64,000 nt of DNA from Monoplex corrugatus (lineage: Eukaryota > Mollusca > Gastropoda > Littorinimorpha > Ranellidae), in contig CM060312.1 in the NCBI GenBank assembly GCA_030674185.1, forward strand, positions 5,477,528-5,541,527, given 5' to 3'. Positions 27,441-41,424 of this stretch are shown piece by piece (position 1 is the stretch's first letter; each line of letters opens with the position of its first letter). The position numbers were made by a program, and so were the translations under genes. A model generated the notes under the pieces. The model did no database searches. It was given only the letters and a program-made list of their open reading frames with translations, and was not told the origin of the DNA.

Positions 27441-30400
27441 CACACACACACACAAATATCAATATATATATATATAATGACAACACATTAATTATTTTCT
27501 TTCTCCGTATTGGTATTAATCAGTTGAGTATTACTATAACTTTTTATTTCATCAGAGAATATGTTGATTCTTTTTCATCTCCATGAATTTTTAGATGTCA
27601 ATCTCGTTTCATTTTTGTGCACAGAGAAAATTGCACCAAGAAACAAAAAGAGAGACCTTACGCTTCAAGATGGTGACTTAAAGTCGTGCAAGCTGGTGCT
27701 GAATAAGACGAAGCTGGTTATGGCTCGCCGTCGTAGTAGTGGAAATCTGGTGGAGGTGCATCTGTCAGGTTGGTCTGTGTGTTTTGGTGTTTGCCAGTAA
27801 AATCAGATGGTGTCTTTCTGTGTTTTGATGTATGTAAGTTGAATTAGATGGTGTCCGTCTGTCTGTCTTTTGGTGTGTGCTAGTAGAATTAGATGGTGTG
27901 TGTCTGTTTTGATGTGTGCTAGTAGAATTAGATGGTGTGTGTCTGCTGTTTTGATGTATGCTAGTAGAATTAGATGGTGTATGTCTGTTTTGATGTGTGC
28001 TAGTAGAATTAGATGGTGTATGTCTGTCTGTTTTGATGTATGCTAGTAGAATTAGATGGTGTATGTCTGTTTTGATGTATGCTAGTAGAATTAGATGGTG
28101 TATGTCTGTCTGTTTTGATGTGTGCTAGTAGAATTAGATGGTGTATGTCTGTTTTGATGTATGCTAGTAGAATTAGATGGTGTATGTCTGTTTTAATGTA
28201 TGCTAGTAGAATTAGATGGTGTCCGTCTGTCTGTTTTGATGTATGCTAGTAGAATTAGATGGTGTGTGTCTGTTTTGATGTATGCTAGTAGAATTAGATG
28301 GTGTGTGTCTGTTTTAATGTGTGCTAGTAGAATTAGATGGTGTATGTCTGTTTTGATGTGTGCTAGTAGAATTAGATGGTGTATGTCTGTTTTGATGTAT
28401 GCTAGTAGAATTAGATGGTGTATGTCTGTTTTAATGTGTGCTAGTAGAATTAGATGGTGTATGTCTGTTTTGATGTGTGCTAGTAGAATTAGATGGTGTG
28501 TGTCTGTTTTGATGTGTGCTAGTAGAATTAGATGTGTGTGTCTGTTTTGATGTATGCTAGTAGAATTAGATGGTGTGTGTCTGTTTTGATGTGTGCTAGT
28601 AGAATTAGATGGTGTATGTCTGTCTGTCTTTTGATGTGTGCTAGTAGAATTAGATGGTGTGTGTCTGTTTTAATGTATGCTAGTAGAATTAGATTGTGTG
28701 TGTCTGTTTTGATGTGTGCTAGTAGAATTAGATGGTGTGTGTCTGTTTTGATGTGTGCTAGTAGAATTAGATGGTGTATGTCTGTCTGTTTTGATGTATG
28801 CTAGTAGAATTAGATGGTGTCTGTCTGTTTTGATGTGTGCTAGTAGAATTAGATGGTGTATGTCTGTCTGTTTTAATGTATGCTAGTAGAATTAGATTGT
28901 GTGTGTCTGTTTTGATGTGTGCTAGTAGAATTAGATGGTGTGTGTCTGTTTTGATGTGTGCTAGTAGAATTAGATGGTGTGTGTCTGTTTTGATGTATGC
29001 TAGTAGAATTAGATGGTGTATGTCTGTTTTGATGTATGCTAGTAGAATTAGATGGTGTATGTCTGTCTGTTTTGATGTATGCTAGTAGAATTAGATGGTG
29101 TCTGTCTGTTTTGACATATGCTAGTAGAATTATATGGTGTCTTGTCTGTTTTGATGTCATCATCATCATCATCAGGTGCCTTGCCGCATGGTGTTGGTGA
29201 TCATGGACTTCCATCTGTCTCTATCTCTTGTTGCCCCAAGCATCTTCTCCACCCTCCTCATCTTCAGCCACTCCGCAAGTCCATCTAGCATTTTCTCCCT
29301 GGGTCTACCTTGTGCTCTCTTTCCCTCCAGCTTTCCCGTTGTGTTTTGATGTATGCTAGTAGAATTATATGGTGCCTGTCTGTTTTGACGTATGCTAGTA
29401 GAATTATATGGTGTCTGTTTTGATGTATGCTAGTAGAATTAGATGGTGCTGTCTGTCTTTTGATGTGTGCTAGGGTATGTACAGACGAATTGAAGAAATT
29501 GTCCACAGGAAAAATACATGCACATCAACTAGTTGCTTGAAATCGAAAGATGGCATGCTTATCATGGAAAAAAACAAAGTATTGACAGATGGGGAGAGTA
29601 CATTAAAGAACTTTTTGAGGATGACAGAAACGAAGAACACATTATAAAAAAGAACTCTGAAGGACCGCCCTTAATGAAAGATGAAGTCAGAGCGGCACTG
29701 AAAAAGATGAAACCAGGAAAAGCCCCAGGACATTACTACAGAAATGATTGAAGCCCTGGAGGAATTTGGCATAGAAAAAATAACAATCCTCGTAAATGAA
29801 ATTTACAACACTGGAAAAATCCCCAAAGATATGTCAAAATCAATTTTCATTGCACTTCCAAAGAAGACAGGGGCTATAGAATGCAAACTCCATCGCACAA
29901 TCAATTTGATGAGTCATGTAACAAAAATCCTGTTAAGAATAATTATGATGAGGACAAGGAATAGAATCAAAAGAGAAATAGCAGAAGAACAGTGTGGATT
30001 TGTGGAAGGGAAGGGAACTATTAATGCCATATACATCCTAAGAACTATCATAGAGAGGTCAATTGAGATGAATAGGGATTTGTATTTATGCTTTGTTGAC
30101 TACACCAAGGCTTTCGATCGGGTAAGACATGATGAATTGATCAACCAACTGGAGAGACTCAGTGTTGATGGAAAAGATCTATGAATAATCAGAAATATGT
30201 ACTGGGAACAAACAGCTGCAATGAGAATAGAAAACAATGTAAGCTCTTTCCAAAACATCAAAAGAGGAGTCAGACAGGGTTGTGTTTTGTCACCAGATCT
30301 GTTTTCACTTTACAGCGAAAACATCATGAGAAACCTAGAAGAAGATCCTGGATTAAAGGTTGGAGGGAAAATGATAAACATTCGATACGCAGATGACCCC

Positions 30401-33400
30401 GTGCTAATTGCAGAAAATGAAAGGGACCTACAAAACCTTGTGAATATACTAGAAATAGAAAGCAAAGGTAAGGGGCTGGAACTAAACAGCAGGAAGACTG
30501 AAGTCATGGTGATCAGTAAAAAACATGAAATCCCCTCATGCAAAATAACAGCAAATGGCACAATCTTGACACAGGTTGATAAATTTAAATACCTGGGAAC
30601 GATCATTTCATCAGATGGCAGATGCACATCAGAAATAGCTGGCAGAATCGGCCAAGCCAAAACAGCATTCAAGAAGATGACACACAATCTTACCAACAAA
30701 TGCCTATCAATTAACATCAGGAAGAGAGTTCTTGAATGTTATATAGAACCAATACTGTTGTATGGATGTGAGGCATAGACAGTCAACAAGCAAAGCCAGA
30801 ACAAGATTGAGGCATCCAAGATGTGGTTCCTAAGAAAAATGTTGAGAGTTCCATGGACAGCAAAGAAAACAAACGAGACAGTCTTGATGGAGGCAGACTC
30901 AAGTAGATCACTTATAAGGAAGATTAGGAAAAGACAGGCAACATTTATAGGCCATTTTATGAGGAAGGGGGATTTGGAGCACCTGGTCACAATAGGAAAG
31001 CTGGAGGGAAAGAGAGCACAAGGTAGACCCAGGGAGAAAATGCTGGACGGACTTGCAGACGAGGAGGGTGGGGGAGATGCTAGGGGCAACGAGAGATAGA
31101 GACAGATGGAAGTCCATGATCGCCAACACCATGCGGCAGGGCACCTGATGATGATGATGAGTAGAATTAGATGGTGTCTGTCTTTTGATGTGTGCTTGTA
31201 GAATTAGATGGTGTCTGTCTGTTTTGATGTATGCTAGTAGAATTAGATGGTGTCTGCTTTTTAAAATTTTTTTTTTTATACTTGATGTATGCTTTTTCTT
31301 TTTTCGTGATCTTGGTTTTACCTAGGTGGGTCTCGAGGCCTATTGACCTGTTATGTAATCTGCTCTACCCATCTTTTTGTGAAGGTCTTTCTGTGATTGT
31401 GAAAGAGGCTACCATTAACCTCCAGCCGTTTGGTGAGGCTCCAAACCAGTCCCCCTAGATGGTCGTTGGTTGCTTTCCTCCTCACCCAGGCAATGAGAAC
31501 AAGAAAGAGTAAAACCAAGATTATGAAATCTTGTCTAACCCTTTGATGTCACACCCTGTCCACCAGCATCCTTCATTGTCAGCCATGCTAGCAAAGCAAA
31601 AACTTAACCCTTTGACTCCCTCACCCTATCCACCAGCTTCCTGCAGGAAGCTGGTGGATAGGATGAGGGAGTCAAAGGGTTATGCTTTTGCAGGTGGTGA
31701 ATATGGTGTGGGACTCACAGGGTTAACTGCGTTTTGACTTGGATCCACTCCATTGACCATCATGCCTCACGCAGCACTGGTTGCCAGTGTACACATCTTT
31801 TAGGATGTTGACAACCAAGCTAGGAAATACATATGTCTTTAATGTTTTCCGGAGTGAGAGGGGATGTACGCTAGTAAATGCTCTTTCAAAATCAATAAAG
31901 GTGGTGTAATCAGAAGAGTCCCATTGTAGTGATTACCCTGTCACTGTTCTGATGACAAAGATTTAGTCAGTAAAGGATCTGCCACTCGAGAAACATGCTT
32001 GTTCTTCTCTTAGCTCCCCCTGTTGGGATATTGGAGGCTCTTTCAGTGTGAATAGCATCCCCACCTGGAAATTCTTTGCTACAAATTTTCTCTTTTCTGT
32101 CACTCTCTTCGTTTCTCCCTTGCTCCTTGGCTTTCCGTCATTTTGCCCAGTCATTTTCTGCCTTGCTGGTCCGTTCACTTGTGTGTGTTTAATAAAGTCT
32201 TACACACTTTCACTTAGGATTGATCATTGGGTACACGTATTATGTGCATTTTTGGCTCTAAGGAAATGTGATGTGCAGAAACAGTTTTAGGTAATTTAGG
32301 CCTGTTTTTATGTTTTAGTGTCCTTAGTTGTGTTTTCATTTGTATTCAGGTATGTTTTTTTTACCTCCCTTGGTGATAAATTGAATAGAGTGGTCAGTGC
32401 CAGGGGCATATCCATAGATTATCATTATGTGAGCAGATACGTTGATATGTGTACTTAAGTTTCATTTCCACAAGTCTTTTTCTTTTTTTTTTTAGTGATG
32501 TATGGTATACTTTTTGAGATGGTTCTAGCCCTGATGTGCAATTGTCTGGATTTTAAACAGCAATAACAGCTATTCTCATAGCTATTTCTTGACACTTTTC
32601 TAAATTTATTGTTGCAATAGTTGGCTATGCTTGTCACTGTTCATTGCTGTGCAATTTGAGGCAGTTGCATTTTTAAAGAAAGTATTGATAGTGTTACTTA
32701 TAGATTTCATTGTTGTTGTCATCGATGTTGTCATCCACATTATCATCACCATTATTTGAACTGATGGTAGCAATATTATTGTAATCATAACTGTGCAGCA
32801 TAGCAATATTATTGTAATCATAACTGTGCAGCATAGCAATATTATTGTTGTTATAACTGTACAGCATAGCAATATTATTGTTGTTATAACTGTACAGCAT
32901 AGCAATATTATTGTTGTTATAACTGTACAGCATAGCAATATTATTGTTGTCATAACTGTACAGCATAGCAATATTATTGTTGTCATAACTGTGCAGCATA
33001 GCAATATTATTGTTGTTATAACTGTGCAGCATAGCAATATTATTGTTGTCATAACTGTACAGCATAGCAATATTATTGTTGTCATAACTGTACAGCATAG
33101 CAATATTATTGTTTGTCATAACTGTACAGCATAGCAATATTATTGTTGTTATAAACTGTACAGCATAGCAATATTATTGTTGTTAAACTGTACAGCATAG
33201 CAATATTATTGTTGTCATAACTGTACAGCATAGCAATATTATTGTTGTCATAAACTGTACAGCATAGCAATATTGTTGTCATAACTGTACAGCATAACAA
33301 TATTATTGTTGTCATAACTGTACAGCATAGCAATATTATTGTTGTTATAACTGTAAGGCATAGCAAATATTATTGTTGTCATAACTGTACAGCATAGCAA

Positions 33401-36400
33401 TATTATTGTTGTTATAACTGTAGCAGCATAGCAATATTATTGTTGTCATAACTGTACAGCATAGCAATATTATTGTTGTCATAACTGTACAGCATAGCAA
33501 TATTATTGTTATAAACTGTGCAGCATAGCAATATTATTGTTGTTATAACTGTGCAGCATAGCAATATTATTGTTGTTATAACTGTGCAGCATAGCAATAT
33601 TATTGTTGTCATAACTGTACAGCATAGCAATATTATTGTTGTCATAACTGTACAGCATAGCAATATTATTGTTGTTCTGTGCCATAGCAATATTTGTTGT
33701 ATAACTGTGCAGCATAGCAATATTATTGTTGTCATAACTGTGCAGCATAGCAATATTATTGTTGTTATAACTGTCCAGCATAGCAATATTATTGTTGTCA
33801 TAACTATACAGCATAGCAATATTATTGTTGTTATAACTGTACAGCATAGCATATTGTTGTTGTTATAACTGTGCAGCATAGCAATATTATTGTTGTCATA
33901 ACTGTACAGCATAGCAATATTATTGTAATTATAACTGTACAGCATAGCAATATTATTGTCATAACTGTACAGCATAGCAATATTATTGTTGTTATAACTG
34001 TACAGCATAGCAATATTATTGTGTAATTATAACTGTACAGCATAGCAATATTATTATTGTCATAACTGTACAGCATAGCAATATTATTGTTGTTATAACT
34101 GTGCAGCATAGCAATTATGTTGTATAACTGTACAGCATAGCAATATTATTGTTGTTATAACTGTACAGCATAGCAATATTATTGTTGTTATAACTGTGCG
34201 CATAGCAATATTATTGTTGTATAACTGTACAGCATAGCAATATTATTGTTGTTATAACTGTACAGCATAGCAATATTATTGTTGTTATAACTGTACAGCA
34301 TAGCAATATTATTGTTGTTATAACTGTACAGCATAGCAATATTATTGTTGTTATAACTGTGCAGCATAGCAATATTATTGTTGTTATAACTGTAGCAGCA
34401 TAGCAATATATTGTTGTTATAACTGTGCAGCATAGCAATATTATTGTTGTTATAACTGTGCAGCATAGCAATATTATTATTGTCATAACTGTACAGCAAG
34501 CAATATTATTGTTGTTATAACTGTACAGCATAGCAATATTATTATTGTCATAACTGTACAGCATAGCAATATTATTGTGTTATAACTGTCAGCATAGCAA
34601 TATTATTGTAATTATAACTGTACAGCATAGCAATATTATTGTCATAACTGTACAGCATAGCAATATTATTGTTTCTAACTGTCAGCATAGCAATATTATT
34701 GTTGTCATAACTGTACAGCATAGCAATATTATTGTTGTCATAACTGTCAGCATAGCAATATTATTGTTGTCATAACTGTACAGCATAGCAATATTATTGT
34801 TGTCATAACTGTACAGCATAGCAATATTATTGTTGCATAACTGTACAGCATAGCATATTATTTTGTATAACTGTACAGCATAGCAATATTATTGTTTCAT
34901 AACTGTACAGCATAGCAATATTATTGTTGTCATAACTGTACAGCATAGCAATTATTGTTGTCATAACTGTACAGCATAGCAATATTATTGTTGTCATAAC
35001 TGTACAGCATAGCAATATTATTGTTGTTATAACTGTACAGCATAGCAATATTATTGTATAACTGTGCAGCATAGCAATATTATTGTTGTCATAACTGTAC
35101 AGCATAGCAATATTATTGTTGTATAACTGTACAGCATAGCAATATTATTGTTGTATAACTGTACAGCATAGCAATATTATTGTTGTTATAACTGTACAGC
35201 ATAGCAATATTATTGTTTTTATAACTGTACAGCATAGCAATATTATTGTTGTTATAACTGTACAGCATAGCAATATTATTGTTGTCTAACTGTACAGCAT
35301 AGCAATATTATTGTTGTATAACTGTGCAGCATAGCAATATTATTTGTTATAACTGTGCAGCATAGCAATATTATTTGTTATAACTGTGCAGCATAGCAAT
35401 ATTATTGTTGTCTAAACTGTACAGCATAGCAATATATTGTTGTCATAACTGTACAGCATAGCAATATTATTGTTGTTATAACTGTACAGCATAGCAAATT
35501 ATTGTTGTTATAACTGTCAGCATAGCAATATTTGTTGTTAACTGTACAGCATAGCAATATTATTGTCATAACTGTACAGCATAGCAAATTATTTGTCATA
35601 ACTGTACAGCATAGCAATATTATTGTTGTTAACGTGCAGCATAGCAATATTATTGTTGTATAACTGCAGCATAGCAATATTATTGTTGTCATAACTTACA
35701 GCATAGCAATATTATTGTTGTTATAACTGTACAGCATAGCAATTTTTTTGTATAACTGTCAGCATAGCAATATTATTGTTGTCATAACTGTACAGCATAG
35801 CAATATTATTGTGTCATAACTGTACAGCATAGCAATATTATTGGTTATACTGTACAGCATAGCAATATATTGTTGTATAACTGTACAGCATAGCAATATT
35901 ATTGTTTATAACTGTACAGCATAGCAATATTATTGTTGTCATAACTGTACAGCATAGCAATATTATTGTTGTCATAACTGTACAGCATAGCAATATTATT
36001 GTTGTCATAACTGTACAGCATAGCAATATTATTGTTGTTATAACTGTGCAGCATAGCAATTATTGTTATAACTGTGCAGCATAGCAATATTATGTTGTCA
36101 AAACTGTACAGCATAGCAATATTATTGTTGTCATAACTGTACAGCATAGCAATATTATTGTTGTAACAACTGTATCAGCATAGCAATATTATTGTTGTCA
36201 TAACTGTACAGCATAGCAATATTATTGTTGTCATAACTGTACAGCATAGCAATATTATTGTTGTCATAAACTGTACAGCATAGCAATATTATTGTTGTCA
36301 TAACTGTACAGCATAGCAATATTATTGTTGTTATAACTGTGCAGCATAGCAATATTTATTGTTATAACTGTGCAGCATAGCAATATTATTGTTGTTATAA

Positions 36401-39400
36401 CTGTACAGCATAGCAATTATTATGTTGTCATAACTGTACAGCATAGCAATATTATTGTTGTCATAACTGTCAGCATAGCAATATTATTGTATGTCATAAC
36501 TGTACAGCATAGCAATATTATGTGTCATAAACTGTACAGCATATCAATATTATTGTTTATAACTGTACAGCATAGCAATATTATTGTTGTCATAACTGTG
36601 ACAGCATAGCAATATTATTGTTGTCATAACTGTGCAGCATAGCAATCTTTTATTGTTGTCATAACTGTGCAGCATAGCAATATTATTGTTGTTATAACTG
36701 TCCAGCATAGCAATATTATTGTTGTCATAACTATACAGCATAGCAATATTATTGTTGTTATAACTGTACAGCATAGCAATATTGTTGTTGTTATAACTGT
36801 GCAGCATAGCAATATTATTGTTGTCAAACTGTACAGCATAGCAATATTATTGTATTAAAACTGTACAGCATAGCAATATTATTGTCATAACTGTACAGCA
36901 TAGCAATATTATTGTTGTTATAACTGTACAGCATAGCAATATTATTGTTGTTATAACTGTGCAGCATAGCAATATTATTGTTGTTATAACTGTACAGCAT
37001 AGCAATATTATTGTTGTTATAACTGTACAGCATAGCAATATTATTGTTGTTATAACTGTACAGCATAGCAGTATTATTGTTGTCATAACTGTGCAGCATA
37101 GCAATATTATTGTTGTCATAACTGTGCAGCATAGCAATATTATTGTTGTTATAACTGTGCAGCATAGCAATATTATTGTCATAACTGTGCAGCATAGCAA
37201 TATTATTGTTGTCATAACTGTACAGCATAGCAGTATCATTGTTGTTATAACTGTGGAGCATAGCAATATTATTATTGTCATAACTGTGCAACATAGCAGT
37301 ATTATTGTTGTCATAACTGTACAGCATAGCAATATTGTTATTGTCATAACTGTGCAGCTGGACAATCTGAGACAAAGTTTGACAAATGCAAGATTAGAGA
37401 CTGCAAAAAGATCAACTCCACATCCAGAGGGGTGGTCAGATTCAAGTGCAACATGCCCAAAAGCCGACCAAAGCAAGTGTGGATCAACTGTGAAGAAGCA
37501 GTCGATCTCTGTGAGGTTAACGTTTATTGTAAGTACTGAATTCAGAAACATTCTTAACCCTTTGACTCCTGCACACTGTCCACCAGCATTTGGCATTGTC
37601 AACCATGCAAGGAAAACAAAAACTTAACCTTTTGAACTCCTCACCCTATCCACTGGCTTCCTGCAAGAAGCCGGTGGATGAGGGAGTCAAAGGGTTAAAT
37701 ATTTGCAGTTAGTGGATAGGGTGAGGGAGTCAAAGGGTTAAGTATTTGCAGTTAGTGGATAGGGTGTGGGAGTCAAAGGGTTAAGTATTTACAGTTAGTG
37801 GATAGGGTGAGGGAATCAAAGGCTTAAGTATTTGCAGTTAGTGGATAGGGTGAGGGAGTCAAAGGGTTAAGTATTTACAGTTAGTGGATAGGGTGAGGGA
37901 GTCAGAGGGTTTTGTATTTGCAGTTAGTGGATAGGGTGAGGGAGTCAAAGGGTTAAGTATTTGCAGTTAGTGGATGGGGTGAGGGAGTCAAAGGGTTAAG
38001 TATTTACAGTTAGTGGATAGGGTGAGGGAGTCAAAGGGTTAAGTATTTGCAGTTAGTGGATGGGGTGAGGGAGTCAAAGGGTTAAGTATTTACAGTTAGT
38101 GGATACGGTAAGGGAGTCAAAGGGTTAAGTATTTATAGTTAGTGGATAGGGTGAGGGAGTCAAAGGGTTAAGTATTTGCAGTTAGAGGATAGGGTGAGGG
38201 AGTCAAAGGGTTAAGTATTTACAGTTAGTGGATACGGTGAGGGAGTCAAAGGGTTAAGTATTTACAGTTAGTGGATAGGGTGAGGGAGTCAAAAGGGATA
38301 AAACCTGGGGTTAACTCAGGAATGTTCTCAACCTTCTGGCTGTCTGTTTATGTTTGTTTTTGTCGTTTTGTCCCGTCTGTGTCAGTCTGTTTTGTCTGTC
38401 TCCATCTGTCTGTCTTGTCTATCTCCGTCTGTTTTGTCTGTCTCCGTCTGTCTGTTTTGTCTGTCTCCGTCTGTCTATCCTGTCTGTTTTGTCTGTCTCC
38501 GTCTGTCTATCCTGTCTGTTTTGTCTGTCTCCGTCTGTCTATCCTGTCTGTTTTGTCTGTCTCCGTCTGTCTGTTTTGTGTCTGTCATCCCGTTCTGTTC
38601 CTATCCTGTCTGTTTTGTCTGTCTCCGTCTGTCTATCCTGTCTGTTTTATCTGTCTCTATCTGTCTATCCTGTCTCTCTCTTATAGTCTATCCTGTCTGT
38701 TTTATCTGTCTCTATCTGTCTCTTCCTGTCTGTCTCTATCTGTTTTATCCTGTCTGTTTTTTATCTGTCTTCTGTCTATCCTGTCTGTTTTTGTGTCTGT
38801 CTATCCTGTCTGTTTTGTCTGTCTCTGTCTATCCTGTCTGTTTGTTGTTCCGTCTGTTATCTGTCTATCTGTCTCCTGTCTGTTTTGTCTGTCTCCTCTG
38901 TCCTGTCTCTGTCTGTTCTATCCTGTCTGTTTTGTCTGTATCCGTCTGTCTGATCCTGTCTGTTTTTTCTGTCTCTTCTGTCTATCCTGTCTGTTTTATC
39001 TGTCTCCGTCTGTCTATCCTGTCTGTTTTGTCTGTCTCTGTCTGTCTATCCTGTCTGTTTTTCTGTCTCTATCTGTCTATCCTGTCTGTTTTGTCTGTCT
39101 CTGTCTATCCTGTCTGTTTTCTGTCTCATCTGTCTATCCTGTCTGTTTTGTCTGTCTATCCTGTCTGCTCTATCCTGTCTGTTTTGTCTGTCTCTGTCTG
39201 TCTATCCTGTCTGTTTTGTCTGTATCGTCTGTCTATCCTGTCTGTTTTGTCTGTCTCCTGTCTGTCTACCTCGTCTTGTCTGTTTTGTCTGTCATCTCTG
39301 TCTATCCTGTCTGTTTTGTCTATGTCTGTCTACCGTCTGTCTATCCTGTCTGTTTTGTCTGTCTCCGTCTGTCTATCCTGTCTGTTTTGTCTGTCTCCGT

Positions 39401-41386
39401 CTGTCTATCCTGTCTGTTTTGTCTGTCTCCGTCTGTCTATCCTGTCTGTTTTGTCTATCTCCGTCTGTTTTGTCTGTCTCCGTCTGTTTTGTCTGTCCTT
39501 GCCTGTGTATGGCTGTCTGTTTTGTCTGTTTGTCATCTTTGCGTTCATCTGTCTGTCGTTTTGTCGGCAAGTATCTCTGTCAGTTTTCCATAAAGCCTTC
39601 CATACTTTCTCGTAGGATTGATAATTGGGCACATGTACTGAGTGCATTTTTGGGTCTAAGGAAACATGATTGCAGAGGCAGTTTTAGGTAATTTATGTCA
39701 GTTTTTATATATGTTATACTGTACTTTCAGTTCAGTTCAGTGTCGAGCTTGCTCGGCTATCCATGACACGTTTCCTCCATCCTTCTCTGTCAGACATTGC
39801 AGTAGGTAGTTCATCATACTGACAGCCCGTATCATCGATCAGTTGGTCGATGAAGGTCTTCTTTGGACGTCCTGGTCTTTGTTTGCCGTGACTGGGTCTC
39901 CATAGTAGAACATCCCCCACCAGTTCTTCTTTGCTACAACAGCAGTGTCCCGCGAAACGCAGTCTTTGTTGACGTATTAATTTACTGATTGGTGGGATCT
40001 TACTATATAACTCTTTGTTTGTTGGATGTTCTTTCCTGGATTTGTTCAGGACTGCACGCAGCATTCGTGAGTATGCTCCATCAATCTTCTTCTCCAATGT
40101 TGTTGTTAGGGTCCAAGAGATTGAGCCATATGTAAGAACGGACTCTACTGCTGCTCGGAAGAAGTTCCTTTTCAGGTTGTCTGGTAGATTGGATTTCCAG
40201 ATTTTGTCCAGTTGATTTAGAGCACCCCAGGCATTTTCGAGTCTGGTATTGACGTCTTGTTCTGTACTTAATTATGTTTATATATTTGTATTTGTTTTGT
40301 TTTTTTAACCCTCCAGGTGATAAATTGGACAGGGGCGTATGCGCATGTGCATTGATATGTGTACTTAATATCTTTTCCAGCTTTTTTCAGGTTTAGAGAG
40401 GTGATGGTTATTCCCCTGAAATGGCTCTGCACAATCGGCTGGGCTTTAAACGATAATGATGATGAAAATAGTTTTGTCATTTTACCCACTGTGTGTCTGT
40501 CTTATGGGTCTCTGCTAGTCTGTGCATTTTGCCTGTTTATTGTAACAGTGTCTGTCATTTTGTTTTGTGTGTGTATCCCGTCAGTGTCTCTCCCTGTCGG
40601 TTTTTACATGTGTGTCCTAACAGTGTCTGTCTGTGCTGTGTCTGTTGTTTTGTGTGTTCATCGTGTCTGTGTGTGTCTGCTTATCTGTTGGTTGTATGTC
40701 TGTCGTCCGTTTGTCAGCTTTGTGTTCATCTGTCTGTCTGTATTAGCCAAATGTTTTCTGTCTGTGTCTGTGTCTGTGTCTCTCTGTCCTGTCTGTCTGT
40801 ATGTCTGTACATTTTTGTCCATTTGCCAATGATTGCTCGTGATCCTTTATGATATACAGGGTGTTTCAGAAGTCTTGGGCACATTTCAAGTCCTCATATC
40901 TGCTGAACTATGAGCGGTAGTAAGATAAAACTGGTATCATTTTAAAGCTGAATCCATGAATTTTATTTGGGACGATAATGATGGTTTTGTAACATGCATT
41001 GTTGTATTCTTCAGGGTTTTTGGGGTAATCAATGTTAAAATGTGCCCAAGACTTTTGGAACACCCTGTATAACATTTTCATAACTCTCTCACCTGCTCAA
41101 ACAAAGTGTACATGTTATTTTCCCTCTTAACATTTTTCTTTTCCAGGTTTTTTCCTTGAGTCAACAAGGTGCTATGTGTGCATTGAGATGAATATAGCCT
41201 TGGTATGGCTTTGCATAGTCAGTTGGGTTTTAAACAATAATGATAATCACTCCCTCACCCTGTCCACCAGCTTTTACATGTGGACCTGGTGGTGGAGTGA
41301 AAAGGTTGAGAGAAAACCTTTACCTTGCTGTGTTGTTGATGGTGTGCCTTGCTGATTTTTTTAAGGAAAAAGGGAGATCATTTCAT

Positions 41387-41424
<38 letters not shown>

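Noticed and set aside
32606..37627. Many repetitive open frames ([11 protein letters not shown] on plus, [11 protein letters not shown] on minus)
   Set aside because: The satellite unit is 33 nt, so frames persist by arithmetic; frameshifts are frequent and no start or domain exists.
38271..39615. Open frames of about 420-440 codons
   Set aside because: Artefacts of the stop-free TCTG-rich array in overlapping frames.
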